Shown one piece after another: positions 36,469-50,500 of a stretch of 64,000 bases of DNA (positions are counted from its first letter, which is position 1; each line of letters begins with the position of its first letter). The translations under genes and the position numbers were made by a program. A model generated the notes under the pieces. The model had not been told where the DNA came from. It saw nothing but the letters and a program-made list of their open reading frames with translations, and did no database searches. This DNA is from Aptenodytes patagonicus (lineage: Eukaryota; Chordata; Aves; Sphenisciformes; Spheniscidae), in assembly GCF_965638725.1 (NCBI RefSeq), contig NC_134982.1, positions 2,852,001-2,916,000 of the forward strand, in the 5' to 3' direction.

Positions 36469-39400
36469 CTGGGAAAAGGAAAAGAAAATCATTCAGATAC
36501 AGAGGCAGTGGGACTACTGTTCGTATTTGTAGGCCAACTGTTGTAAAAGAAATAGGTACATACTAGATAAGACTCTTTGCTCTAACACCGTGATAATAAC
36601 CCAAAATTGCCTTGCAGCAGCCGGGAGGAAGAAAAAGAAGGAAGGCTTTACGACGACAAGAGCACATGAGTGGAGAGAACATACAGGGATACTGATGTGA
36701 GCTAGCATTATTCTGTGGGCTGCAGTCAGCCAGCATTCACTAGGTATTGTCTTTTAGCTGCACCATAAACCCAGGGCAGAATTGCCATTAGCAAATATTA
36801 ACCTTCCGTGGTGAACCACGCAACTGGCACCAGTGCAAATACCAGGGAGGACAGAATGACTTGGGCTAGTGCAGCAAGAGAATTTAAGCTGAGTTTCTCC
36901 AATAGCTTTCTTACAATGAAATCTTGTGGCCTGGACAACAGAAAGGAAAGAAACTATGTCTATTAGCATATTAAAACTAGATTAGAACAAAATGGAGAAT
37001 TAAAATGGTCAAAAATTCACTGAACTCTGGATTCCATGCTTAGATTTTTTTAAATTCCAAACCTGAAAACAAGGTTATTTTCAGAGAGAATATATCCTTT
37101 CCAATAAAGGATATGTTTCCCTAACAAAATAAAAAAATTGTTAGTACCACTCAAAAGCTTAGTTCTTAATCTTGCCAGGTGATAACCACTCTCAAACCCA
37201 TTTTATTGAACTATTAATTGCAAGCTCTTTGGAGCAGAAATTACCATTTATTACATGCTTGTATAACACAGTACCACCAGGGAATGTGTACCGACTCGTC
37301 TCTAAACATCATTTCACTGACACAGAGAGACAATAGCGATGACAGCGAGACCTCACACAGGACCACGGCCTGTATGAAGACACATTCAGATGGCAGGCCA
37401 GAAAGGACAGACGTACATAGCTCGGATGCAGTACCATGCAGAATCCTGACATGGGGAGAGGAAAAAAAAATAGATCCCTTTAGCAACAGGCCTATACAGT
37501 CAGTGGAGGAAGACAGAGATCCAGGATCAGCATGGCTGAGAACCCCTCTCCCTCTCCATTGCAGCTGGCGTGGGTGGGGGACCCCCGCAGCCGGTGCTCC
37601 ATCATCCCCTGGCCCAGCTATATGTTCACATCCAAGATACACGCAAGGACAGTAAAGCAGGTATGAGACATTTTTAAGGAATGAAATGATACATGGTTTG
37701 GATTTTTAATTTCTTCCAGATGGAAGCCAAAATTAGATTAAGAAACAAAACTTCATTATCTTAAATATAGCCTGAATATTTAGGAAGACCTTTCTATAAT
37801 CAAATTTACACATAATCAGCTTTTAAGATGGCAGACTGATCTTACAAGTTACAATCTGAGGATTTTCTTAAAAATCTTTCCAAGCATTAAAAGAACACGC
37901 AAACATCTTATGTTTTTCATCATCAGTTATACCCGAGTTTCTCTTCTACCCATTATAAAGCGTTAGACGAAAGCAGCGCTGACATTCAGCGGGATCCCTT
38001 TCTCTCATCCTTTATTTGTTTGTTTAGGCCTTGCAACTGAAAAAAGTTCCACTCAAAACCCATGTGTTTAGTTGTCTGGTGGTAAAGAACATAAATTTAC
38101 TGCGTGGAGACAGGACGAATGGAAGCCTCACCAGCACTACAAACAAATGTTGCTCCCCCCTAAACCAGCTAGCAGTGGACTAAACACAGCTGGTCTGCAG
38201 AACTCAGGGCAGCTGGAAACCAGGATCAGATAAGCAAAATTAATTTTGTGCTGCAAAACAACCAGCCTTTAGGAATGGCAAATTCGGTCGTAACTGTTTT
38301 TAATTCTGAATGCCCATTTGCCATCGTTACCCAATTGCGAGTCCATCTCCTCATGCACGTGAGGCTAAAAATGATCTGCGATTACAGTGTCGCAGCAAGC
38401 CTCAGCCTGCAACGCATCAGTCTGGTGTCAGGGTGGCTTCAATCTGACATGAGCAAATACCTTAAACAAGGAATTAAAAAGTAGGCCAAACACCACACCT
38501 TATCTTACTCTAATTAAATTTAAATTAATTCATTGCAATTAATGAGCATTTAAGAACAAAACCAGATTGTGGTCCGGATTTCTCCTAACTTCATCAATTA
38601 AGTCTCTAGTCAACAAGAGACACCGACAGAGACTTTTCAGGAGGGTGATTCAAATCTTACTTTCTTCTCTATGAGAGAGGAGACTTGCTCCTCTCCTCTG
38701 AGGTGCCATACAGGCACCTAAAATGATTCTCTTGGTGGAGGCATCTCAGATGTATACAGCAAGTGGGAGAATCAGGCTTTGTTTTCCACTCAGTCCCTCC
38801 CTGTTTAGATCCAAGAGATACGATCCCAGTTAATTTATACCCAGCATAAAACCTGACTGGTTACTCAGTCCTGAGTTCTCCTTCCCCTGCTCTTCTAATT
38901 GTTTCCTATTTCTGTCTCATCTCCCATCTTGCACATCTCCTCTAACTCCTTCTGTCGCAGACTTTAAAACATTTTTTAGCAAGAAACTGCCCCCAAAACT
39001 CACCTTAACATGACCTACCCTGAAAGCACAAAGCAAGCATCCTTCCCCATCCCCTGTCCATACTCCTCCGCAGGAGGGCCAAGAGCTCTGCGCTTTGACC
39101 GCGGCCCTCCGTGACTCACCTACCCTCTCCTCCCGGCTCTGCTGGCCACCAACCTGGCAAGAACAAGCCACCCATCTGCCCAGGTCCTCCTGCTTTAAAA
39201 GTCCTAATTCCTCCTCAAGAATACATGCACAGGACAATCCAGCAACCCTCATGATTAAAAATCAAGGCTCCATCTATACATGCCGCTAGTAGTTTAATGC
39301 TTTTTAAAACAGACTAAAAAAAACTTTAAAGCAGTTTAATGCTTTTAAAACTCCCAGGCTGACTCCATTCATGCCCAGCTGAGGCTCACAGGATGGCTTG

Positions 39401-42400
39401 AGCCAGATGCAGCACCGGGGTAGACATAAAAACGGCTCACATCTAACAGCTTCTCAGATGAAAAATACCACCAGACAATAAAAATACTTTAGATGCAGCA
39501 TGGTCCGACTGACAGCAAATAAGCTGCCCTGGGCAGCTCCGCTTCTCCTCTGGCCTCGTGGGAAAGGGCGAAGGGACATGAAGACTCAGGCCCGGTGACT
39601 CATATTTGCCAGCCCTGTTTCTGGGAAGCACTTCGGGCAGGCAGCAAGCTGCAAGGACAGGTCTGGAAGAAAGGTCCAAACCGGTACCTGGTTTCAAGGA
39701 GATGAAAGGGTTGGGTCATGCTGCTTTGTGGGAAGGTTTTTAAATGGTTTATGATGGGTTTCGTAGAAGAGAGGCCAGGGTTGAGATGGTGGTACTTTAA
39801 CCATAAGAAAAAGGAGAGATGATTTTAACGGTAGAGGCTGGTAGAGAAGGGGGAAGGATGTCAACTGAGGGAAAGACAGGGGGTTGCAATGATGTGAAAA
39901 CAGATACAGAGAGGACTGAGGTTGTGCAATGTCCTGTGAGGAGGAATTAGGAAAAAAGCAGAGGAATTGAAAGAGGAATAACATTCCTGCTAAAACATGT
40001 GTCAGCATAACCAGAACAAGGATTTCTTTTCTTCTTTTAGTACTTGACAATGGTAAGGACTAAACAAGACTGTGGTGCACCACTAGACTTAATCCAATAC
40101 AACTGGTAATTTTTGACTTGTTACCAAATACATGCTGGTCACAATTTGAGAGAATTAAATTCTTCAGCATACCAGTTGACAGCTCTCGTCTGTGCCTTAT
40201 CAGGAGGCATCTGGCCAGGTCAAACTAATTACCAATACAGCACAAGTGCCCTTATCTAGGAGCAAATGTTTTGCTGCTGCAATTATGGATTCGTTAAGTT
40301 GCAAAAGCTACTTTTAAGGGAAAGGTTCATCATACTTTTAAAAGGTACAATTACATTGCTCAGAGAGTCAGGAAGCTCTGTGTCAATTAAAGCAAGGTCT
40401 GCTTCAATTACTGCACAGGCTGGCTGACTTGTGGATTATACCTTAACACTAAGGAGTATCTCTCACTGGACAGCAACTTACACTTGATGACTTTGCAGTC
40501 TTCCTTCAGTTTGAAGGACGGCTAAACATAAATATACTTCAAGTATTCCTGAAATCCTGCGTAAATGAACAGCCCCAGTCTTTCTTTCATGTACAGAAAC
40601 TACCAAGACCTGTGTGTTAACAGGAGCTTGTTCTTGATAACACAAGCTGGGATTATTAATTAAAGACCATACAGGCCTCACAGGTTTCCAGTCCTCCTGG
40701 CCTCAACCGGTTTTGTTTTTTTAAGCACCACTGCTCTAGGGTCAACAAACATTTTCTCTTACATACCCACAGCAATCTATCCTGTGAGTCTGCACTACCC
40801 CGAGTCTGGTGTGGATGCACTATTGCACTCTAGTCTTTTTTTTTTTTAAATAAACAGACAAGCTTTGCCTACCCAAGCATGACACAAACCAGGCACACAC
40901 TAGCTGGCTTCATCACTTCAGTAATGAGAAAGCAGTCTAAAGTTATGACATTAGGCTAGTACCCACTATAAATGTGTCTCCCAATGAGACTTTTACTTAA
41001 AGCTCTCCCTGCACCCACCACCCTGCAGCACTGCAGCAGGTGCTTTGCGGATCAACGGGGAAGAGGGCACTTCCATTTTGCAATGGGAGCACCCCAGCGC
41101 GTACATGTGCGGAGGAAGGAGCAGAAGGATGAGGCCGGACGATGCAGTTCTGCACAGCAACTCAGCACCTCTGACTCCCCGAGCTGACCAGATGCTGTCG
41201 GGGGAAGTTAGCAGAAAATGGTTGTAATAATATTTCAGGTTCCTTCCAGCAAAGTCCTGAGCCGTCATTTTAAAGGACGTTTCTAAGGTACCTTGAGATC
41301 TAGAAAGTAAAACCAATAATCGTATTGGGGGGGGGTGTTACTAATAAAGTGTTCAGCAGTGGTGAGCGGGTCATTTTGGAAGCAGATCTTGAAACTACTT
41401 TTCTTCCCTCTTATTCTGAGGCAACCAGTTCAACAAGGAGAAAAGTTAGACACAGAGTACTTAAGCAGAGTAAGTTCACAATTTGAGGCTTGAAACATTC
41501 AGCAAATAAAACACACTTAGGTGAATTCAAATGAGAATAATTTCAGAACACCTCTGTAAAAAGAGCATATGTACTTTACATTAACTTACAATATTAGCAA
41601 ACTTCTCGCAGTACAATTAGAAAGTAGTGCTAAATCGTTTGGTGTTGGAGTCTTGGTTCATAAAAGCTCTTACCGCACAACATCAGAGAGCTATTTTTTT
41701 ATACGTTAATGGATCTGTCCTAAATATTTTTCTTAAGCTTCAGAAAGTCCATTATCTTGTACAGTGGAAGTATTTTTGGCCTACTCTGACAAGATGTATT
41801 CACATTCTTGATTTTATTCCATTTGTCTTACCGGGAGGGCTCCCAGTAGTAAAGCTAAGCGCATCTATGTATGCGGGACAAAGGCCTTATCCTGCAGAAT
41901 CCTCAGAAAGACTGCAGAATAGTAAATTCCTCCAAATAAACAGAAAGCCACTGTTGCTTTATTCTGAAGAACTGGTACACAGCTGTACTAGAGCTGTTTT
42001 CTTCAGTTCAAAAATACAGATTTTTTGGATGTAAGTCAAGAGAGAAACAAGGATGTTCTCAACAACCGCTGCACACTTACAAAAGGGAATTCGTCCTGGG
42101 AGAATAACTCACAGAGAATAAAGCACGGAGAAACTGAGCTGCTTGCTAATTCAGTGCCAATCAGATGAAGGGTAAGCCTGTCAACCACTTACCAACCTTG
42201 GTGTGCACTACAGTTAGGACTTCAAAAAAAATCCTGCTTAAATTACGGAAGAATCTGAAAAACTATCCATACGCAATTAGTTACCAGCCCAAGTCACAGC
42301 AAAGTGTTCCTTCTGTTGCAATAAAGGTGCTGCTACCAGTAGTAAAGATGAACGTTCAATTAGTACTTGCTCAAGCATGGCACAGAAATAAACGTTTTCA

Positions 42401-43900
42401 CAGTTTATTTCTTAGTTTGCAGAAGAAAAAGCTTCAAATCTTGCCTGCACTCACACTGCCGACTCATAACGCTACCACACAGGATTATCAGAAGTTTTGT
42501 CCTGGGACTGTAAGACACACTTTCTCTTAAAATACGAGCTCAGGCTAACTTTCTATAGACCTGACCACATCTAATAAGAGCCAACAACACGTTAGACACT
42601 GCTGGCTGCACACACACACGGATTACCTGCAGAGTTTCATTCCCTGCCTAGCTCTTTGTATTACCCATGTGTCTATACACATACATAGAAAACTTCCCTT
42701 TGCTGTTCACTACTAACTTTTTGGAATTAAGACCACAAAGATACCAAATAGTTAACAGCTTGCTTGGCTGCAAGATTGGCCTTTTTTATCAGCCCTTTGT
42801 CGACTGTATGCTGTATGTTTTGGGGTTTCTTCAAATAGTTAAGAGATTCGTGCCGTGACATAACACACCAAGTTACTCAGAGACCAGCGCTTGTTTTGCG
42901 CCATTTAACGTCACGGTGCAGCGAGGCCAAGAGGAGCGTGGGACCTGCGACAGTGGCATTTCAAACAGCCACCGCCACTTCTTTTAACAAATAGCCGAGA
43001 GGCAAAACCCAAGGACCGCAGAGACTAGCTCTAAAAATACCAGGCAGCCTGACGGTGTTTCCTCTTCCAACACCGCACCAGCGGCTCTGCTACTTCCCAA
43101 CTTTTACTCTCTAGCTTTTAGGGACGCGCCATAAAAGTTCACCGCAGGTTGAAAGTCGGCACGGGGACCAGTGGCCAACGCTGAGGAGCTGCAGAAGCAG
43201 CTGCGCCCTGAATTCGGTGAGCTTGGGGGAGCATCCTCCCAGGCTTGACCCGCAGAGCTGCTGTAAACAAGAGGGGCCGTTCTCGGAGGGTGGCTGCTGA
43301 ATTTGTCACCCATTTTGACAGCTGGTAAACACGCACCCCCGCACGGCTTAGGCAGCGCATGTCCTCTTTCCTCCGAAGCAAAACAGCCGCCTTCGGCGTT
43401 TTCCACCTGCCGCCGGGGCCGGCCGGGCCGAGGGCAGCGGGCCGCGGCGGGCGGGCGGCCTCCGCTGCCCCCGAGGGGGGCTCCCCGCAGCAGGCCGAGC
43501 CTCGGGGCCTCCCAAAAAACGGGGGGGGGTTGGGAGGGCGAGCTGCTGCTTTGGTGCGACTTCAGTCGGCCCCGGGGGACCGGACCGAGGGACACGGAGC
43601 TCCCTCCGTCCCCCTCCCCGCTCCCGGGTGGGCCTCGTGCCCCCTCACGGCAGGACGGGGCTGGCCCCGCGCCCGGGCCCTGCCGGCCCCGGTCCTGCCC
43701 ACCGCACACCTCCGGCTACAGCTCGGTGGCACACTCGGCCAGGGCGCGAAGCGGACGCCCTCTCCTCACCCTGGCAACACGCAGGCGGCAGGGCCGGGGG
43801 AGAGGTTTCAAAGGGGGCAGGCACTCGAGGAGGAAAGGCGGCAAGGGTCGAGGCTCTGGAGAAAACGCCCCCAAGATACGGGTTTGTAAAGAGACAGAGG
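36469..43900 (-). other. ME2 intron 1 (inferred, 5'-UTR intron)
   Basis: Runs from the acceptor of exon 2 up to a non-coding exon 1 assumed to lie in the CpG island; the upper boundary is approximate. No repeat family or exon recognised inside. The human gene has the same arrangement, with a non-coding exon 1. Confidence 0.5.
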
Positions 43901-44330
43901 CCTTTCGTACGCCATTGTAATTGTAAAATTGTTACCAGAACGGGATCTACCTCCTCCTGCGGCTGCTGCCCTCTGAGTGATGCTGGCCGAGGACCTGTTT
44001 CTATTGTGCAACAGCAGCTCCCATCCGCCGGAGCTCCGTCCGCCTCGGAACCCACCACTGAATGGAGCAAACAAGGAGGCACCAGGGAGGGACACCCGGG
44101 AGGGCGGGCGTTCCCCATGACTGACAACCCGACGCAGCCAATGACAAGGAAGCCAGCTCGCCGGCCGACGGCCGCGCTCGGCCAATGAACCTTCTTTCCC
44201 GCGGCTCCCCGCCCTGACAGAGGGGAAACGAGGCCAGACGCGGCCGGGCGCGGCCTATTATATGTTAATTAGGCTAGGCGCGACAGCGAATCAGCGTGGA
44301 GGAGCGGGGCGCGGAACCCGGCGCCGAGGG
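43390..44330 (-). promoter_or_regulatory. CpG island, probable ME2 promoter and non-coding exon 1
   Basis: Large CpG-rich block upstream of ME2 exon 2. Two CCAAT boxes lie at 44138-44142 and 44182-44186, 44 bases apart (ATTGG on the minus strand), suitable for NF-Y, with a Sp1-type GC box just beyond at 44346-44356. That spacing suggests minus-strand initiation near 44.0-44.1 kb (inference). I could not choose one exon 1 donor; candidates on the minus strand include GTGAGG near 43.77 kb. The long open frames across the island on both strands are GC artefacts. Confidence 0.65.
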
Positions 44331-44366
44331 GCGGTGCTCCAGAAAGGGGGCGGGGCGAGGGGTTGT

Positions 44367-44655
44367 GTGTGGGGACCGGGGTGGTGAGGGGACCGGGGCC
44401 GTGAGGGGACGGGGGTTGTGAGAGGACCGGGGCCGTGAGGGGACGGGGGCTGTGGGGGAACGGGGGTTGTGAGGGGACCGGGGTTGTGAGGGGACGGGGG
44501 CCGTGAGAGGATGGGGGCTGTGGGGGAACGGGGGTTGTGAGGGGACCGGGGTTGTGAGGGGACGGGGGCCGTGAGAGGATGGGGGCTGTGGGGGGACGGG
44601 GGTTGTGAGAGGACCGGGGTTGTGAGGGGACAGAGGTTGTGAGGGGCCAGGGGCC
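44367..44655. repeat. GC-rich 17-bp minisatellite beside the ME2 promoter
   Basis: Seventeen contiguous units of consensus gtgaggggacgggggyy, the first degenerate (44367-44383), then sixteen at 44384-44655. Units 5-8 (44452-44519) and 9-12 (44520-44587) are identical over 68 bases, so there is a four-unit higher-order repeat. It starts just past the Sp1-like box and CCAAT boxes of the ME2 island, on its upstream side. Confidence 0.96.
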
Positions 44656-47483
44656 GTGAGGGCTGCCGGGTGGCACCCGGGATGGCGAGGGAGCTGCAGC
44701 TCCCGAGGGGCGGCACGCTGGGGAGGAGGGCGAGGCAAGAAAGGCAAAGCAGGAGGAAGGTAGCAGAGAGCAGGTGTCTTGGTGGCGGGGAAACGGGGTC
44801 CCCCCCCGTGTATAGTTACTTGAAGCAAGATGGATGCTGCTTCCCAAGGGTCGGGGCCACAGTGCTGGATCCCCTACACCGACTAGGGCTCTTCAAAACA
44901 TGCAGAGCAACAGCACTGAGGAGTTAACCTCCGTCTCGTGTGTTGCCATACAGAGCCTGAAGGGCTGGAATACCCATAATGTACAGCATGTTGGATTAAA
45001 ACAGAAGGCTTGGCAGAAGACGGCAAGGCAGCTAATGCTGCAGGTCAGCACTAAAATTGCCAGGCCCAGGAAAGAATCGCGGTCTGAAAAAGCATCACTT
45101 TTCATAATAACATAGGGCTGTTTGTCCTAACACTGGTCTCGCCTTCTTAATAGAAATGATACCCTTCCCCAGCTAAGCTTTCACAGTGTTTGGAGAGGGA
45201 AGGTACGACGGCATGAAACGTGACCGCTCGGCTCATCTGAGGCTTCGTCCGTCTCCCCTCCAGCCCAAACTCTGAGATGTTTTCCAGTGTTGCAAATTGT
45301 GAGGCTGTTAATTCTCTTCTGGCACTTAACATGATTTAAATTGTTAGATGTACGAATGAGCACTGTGCAGTTAAAAGCAGCAGAGTTGCTATAGTAACTG
45401 TAACAATAAATATGTAAACCCACTTAATCAAAACCTCCTCTTCTAATCATGATTTTGAGGCCTGTCATGAAGTACATATTCTGCTGCTTTCCCCCCCGTC
45501 AGCATGACTCTGATGGCTTTGAAACATTTCTGAATAATGTGGTGCTGCACCTATAAACAAAGGAGAATGCTAAAATAACATGCGAGGTCATGACTTTGTG
45601 CCTGACTAAAAATAGCCCAAATTAAAGGCATTTAAAAACGCCGGACTTCATACCCGAGTAGCATTAATCAGTATTGCTGCAAACCCATACGTTTTAGACT
45701 GGTTGAGGATCTTGCCCAATATACCTAATGAACAGTTAATGCCTTGCTGAAATGTACTGCATAACGCTTCCTTGTGAAAGAATGACTGCCCTGAAAGCTG
45801 TGTTGTAATTAGTCCCGGAAGAGAAAAACCTCCACCCCAGGGAACGGGATTTGGCAGGGCTGCGGGGTCTGAAACTCCCAGCAACCTTTTTTAACGGGAG
45901 GGAGAGCTTTCATTTCTAGATGGCACACCCACTACTTCTGCACCAGGGTTTTCTCCCAGCAGCTCTTTGGTATCAGCTAAATTCATTCTCCAATCCAGAC
46001 TCCAGTCCACCAAACCTTTTTTCAAGCGACGGGTTGTTGCGGCGAGGAGGTCTGGACCATGCTTCATGCCTTAACGCAACCCCAGTCTTGTACAACTGGG
46101 CAGCAGCGTCACGGAGCGATGCCTACCGCCTGATAACCCAAACTTGGCTTGTCCTGAGGCAACGGGGGTGCTTTACGTCTGATCCATAGGGACAGCAATC
46201 CCATATAGCGTGGGACCCTGCTTTCTCAAGCCTGTTCTTCATCTCGCGCTACTACACAGCCACCGAGCGACTGTAACATTCATAGCTAATTCATGCAACC
46301 GCCTGTGCTATAGAACAAGAGAAGCAGTCGTTTCTTCTTCCTCCTGAGGACTTTTATCACCATATTTGGTCCTCAACGCAGAAGAGTTTCTTTTGGCGCA
46401 CACGATGTTGCTTTGCTGTTGCTAAGAGAACAACTGGGAGCCCTCGGCATTCCTCAACCCCTTAAAGCCAACTGTCACGGCTCTGCCGTCTCTCCTGGCT
46501 GTGCAGGAGCGGCCTCGGGCAGTTTCACAGCTCGCTCGCCACGGGGCGCGAATTCATTCAGAAATTTTTAATACGACAGGAGACTATTCGATTATCGTGG
46601 CACATTTCCCACACGTACAGGCCATTGCATTTTACTGGGGTTCCCCTTCAGAGGAAGCCAGTGGTTTGTGCTGAAGTAAAATGCATCTCCCCAAAGCCAT
46701 CCGACCGCAGTTTGAAGGTGTACATCAAGGTGCTTAAACCACTCACTCTCCTAAAACCGTGCCGTATTTCCCATTTGAGTTTTCCTGGACTTTGGATCAT
46801 TTGCTGCTTGTTCTGTCTCTCTTTGCTAAATCACGGTCGGATACTTCCTGATGCATTTTTCTCATGATAAACCTTACAGATTGCACCGAGTCTGTCTGAT
46901 AAATCAAGCAGAAGGCTTTTGTTTCCCATCCTTGAGATAATTTTGTCTGTCCTTTCTGTAACATTTCTGTTTTTTCAAGTATCCTATTTAAAGCAACACC
47001 ACCAGAGCCGGACCCAGTGTTCTTATTTTTTATATCACTGATTCTTAATGTGAATTTATAAAAAAAAAAAAAATCACTTCTCTGTTCTACTACGCACCTA
47101 GATCCAGGGCTCTTTTTCTTCCCTCCATAGTGCTGCCTCAACACCCACACTGTCACTCCCATAAATACACTGATAATCTAGCTATATATACACAGCTACC
47201 GGACAAATAATTATTTAAGCAGTCATGTTAGTTTTTATCTACCTCCAGTCTCAGAAATTTTTACAGTTCAGACTGGCAGACAAGCCATCTCTCAGGAAGA
47301 AAGTTTCTGCCGCTTGATAAAAACTGGCATCTTCACTTTCCACTCTTTATTTCTGTTAAAAAGTGCTGAGGCTTAACTATATGGTTAGAGTAACCCTCAC
47401 AGAGAGAGAGGACCCTACTGACTCTCCTCATTTACATTATGAGACTGCAGCAGGAACAAGGCAGTGAAGATGATCGTGACCTC

Positions 47484-47568
47484 GAGGCAAGGTTTGTGAA
47501 GAAAAATAGTATCTTTTATTAGACGAATTCCACTAAAAGATATTACTTCTCTCCACAAACCTTGCCTC
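47484..47568. repeat. Fold-back (inverted) repeat, probable old amniote element
   Basis: Arms 47484-47522 and 47533-47568 are inverted copies; the outer 15 bases (gaggcaaggtttgtg and its complement) match perfectly and the rest imperfectly, around a 10-base loop. The inner part (atcttttattag) and the right flank to about 47610 (caacaacactgc) resemble a dispersed repeat I remember from other amniotes, here in two opposed copies. I cannot name the family with certainty. Confidence 0.6.
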
Positions 47569-50500
47569 TTTTACATCTTTAGAGCAACAACACTGCTAAT
47601 TACCTTTACACTGTTTCCATTATTTTGATTCTACTTCTGCCTAGTAATTTTGTTCTATCTTTTGAAGTTATTCTACTTAAAATTTCTCATGTAGCGTCTT
47701 TGCAATCAAATGTGTCCAGACTATTCTCTGGCTCCGAGACCAGCTCGCGTGGGAACAGCCCACATCCATGCTATTCAAGTGTTTTACCATCCAAACCAAC
47801 GTTCACATGCAGACTGCATTTTGGGAATAGTGGGCTAATTCCCACACTGTCTCCAGCAATTGTTTGGGAAAATGCTAGCTGGGCTGATCCAGAACTATGC
47901 CTGGGATTGTGCTAACGATTTAACAGCGTAGATGAGAAAGCTCCAGCTCCTGGGGACACTTTGTGGCACTGTTAAAGGGATGATGTTGCTTAAACACATA
48001 TCCATACGTGTCTGTAAGCCTTCCCAGTTAGGGAGCTTTGGCGTGCATGGCTACAAATCCCTCCCCTCCCTAGTTCTGATGAATTCCTTTGTCAGTGGCC
48101 CACGTAACTGTCGTTGTAGGTTAACAGGTCTGGCATTTGCTGCTTTTTAATTTATGTTTTACTTTCTCTGCTTTTGATCCGGAGCCTCTTTTTAGGCTGG
48201 TGACCCGTTTGACCTCAGATCATCAGTTGCTTCTACTCTGCTGAGCTGTTGAACAGCCAGGGACGTGGTGACAAAACCTGAGACGGTCCAACCAGGTGGT
48301 ATTTCATCTTGCTTTTCTGGCTATTCCTCCATTTCCTTCAACGTTCAGTTTCTTCAGCCCACCTCCAGCACTGCATTGCACTACTTTACTTATCCTGACC
48401 AATGACCGTCTCCTCCCTCCTTATTTTTGCTCCATTAATACGGCCACACACCAAGTAGAGATACGGTTGCAGTTTGCACGGACTTACCTGTACTGGAGCT
48501 AATCGATGTCCGCCGTGGTGGGGGCAGAAGCAAGTGCACTGTAAAGGAAAGGCTGCCCAGCTCCTGCCTTACCGCTCGGGGCAGAGACCACAGGTATCGC
48601 ACACAGTGGCCTTCGCAGGGGGAGGCCACAGCCTTTTTGGTACCTTCATCCCCTAATAAATCTCCTTTTCTGCTGGGAACCAGGGTAAACCCCTTCCTCT
48701 TCTCCACTGCTGTTAGTTGTATTAGTTGCATTAAAATCGGGTAGATTCGTACGTGCTGTGGTCACAGCTCTCAGCTCTGGCACAGCCACACACTGACCTT
48801 TTCCTACACCATCCTCACAACTGGGAGCTTTCTTCCAGAGGTCATCTACAGCACCTCTCTGCCCTTCTGAATCGTCTTCCTTGACATCACGTTCCTTATA
48901 TTTCTTCTCAAGTGGCTGAGCTCCTTAACTGTCTTGATGGAAGGGCAGAAGGACACGGGGCCTGAACTGAGGCTGGCAATTTAGGCTCAGGAGAGAAACC
49001 GTGTGTCTTTAATGTGCCTCCTTTAACCGCAGAAGTAACCCATTAATTTTCATCGTGAGGCTGGAATGGTTTATCGCTCTGTCGCCCTTTTGTGTGATTA
49101 TCCGTGAGGGGGCTGAGGACTAACGTAATCCTCGCAGATATTCCATACTGGCAGCTCTGCAGTGAAAATAGAGATAGAAAGTGCAGCTTTGTCGGTAGAA
49201 CTGTGTTGGCGGTGGGCCCTACTCCAGCGCAGCGGTGTCATTCTGGGGTTGCATCTATCCACGTCCCCGACCAGTGTAACCGTATCAGCACAAGTCTGCA
49301 GCATCGACTTGGGGCTTTGAGACCGTCAATTCAAGCATGAAGTAGAGCAGGTACAGAGGGGAAGGACTGCCCTCTTCTGATCGCTCAGTATATATCAAGT
49401 CGGGATTGTCCTGCCTTTATTTGACCAAAGCGTGTAGAAAAAGCACCAAAAACTTAACACTAAACTCACTATGAGTTTAGAAGTCCTAAAGTCCAACTGA
49501 CTTCTGTTAGACTGGAAAGAGGTGTTACTCAGACACCTCAGGGGAGAGTCTGACCCCACCGGTAAGGGTTTGGTGACATTGCATCCGAGTTTAAGGTCTT
49601 GAAATCAGCATACAGTGCTTTTCTGTCTCTCCCTCATCTGATACAGTCTGCATGTGTACTGCAGAATGAGAACGGACCTCACAGGGACTGATCAGAGCCG
49701 GTGTTGAGACTTGAAAGTTAAAGGGTGAGTCCCATCAGCATATGCACACTCAACGACGCTTGCTTCTGCTTTCACTGATGGACACCACACTCTCAGCCTG
49801 GGCTCCCAGGCAATTACACTGGTGGCTCAGGCTTGAAACTCCGATGACAACAGCGTGCTTTTGTCTCCATATGGCAGCGACAGCAAATAATAGAGAAACC
49901 TGCCAACAAAGATCCATTAACCTTCAAAGGGCTCCAAATTGTACTGGCTTGAGAGGCCAAAGAGTGAATTTTCTGGACTTGTTAGCACAATATCATCATC
50001 TCCACCCTGACTTCTCTATAAGGCTAGCAAAGGATAGTATCCTAACCAGAGCAAATCAACTCAGTTTCCTACCAAAGAAGTGAAAAAAGAGACTATAAGC
50101 TGATAAGCAGAGCACCAGCTTGGCACTAAAGAGAAACGGCTTTTGCTTTTGGAGCTACCATTTGTCCGCCAAACGTTGCTGGAGGCAAAGCAACCCATGG
50201 GACTCTGCTAAAGCAGAGCTGTAGCTGCTGACCCACAATGTCACATCTATGTCCTGCTTGGACTCTTTCGCATTTCAGGTCATTCGACATGTACTCTCAC
50301 TGGCCACATATTCCTAGCTGAATCATAAAATCTAACTCCTCCTGCAGGAGAAGGTTGATATTAAAAATGTGATCAAGGAGAAACAATTACATGATGAGTT
50401 TTTATATCTCAAATAAACAATAAAAGCCATAAATCCTTTAGATCCGATTGTGCATCATATCGCTTTCCAGAATGCGCAGACATCTGGATTTGGAACAGTG

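Noticed and set aside
37218-37655. 145-codon plus-strand frame in ME2 intron 1
   Set aside because: No similarity to a known protein, and an equally long frame on the opposite strand overlaps it.
43303-44188. Overlapping open frames of 125-205 codons on both strands around 43.1-44.2 kb
   Set aside because: They occupy the CpG island, are Pro/Gly/Arg/Ala-rich in several frames at once and resemble no family; GC-rich DNA simply lacks stop codons.
44269-44847. Three long Pro/His/Ser-rich minus-strand open frames
   Set aside because: They are translations of the 17-bp minisatellite in three frames, not genes.
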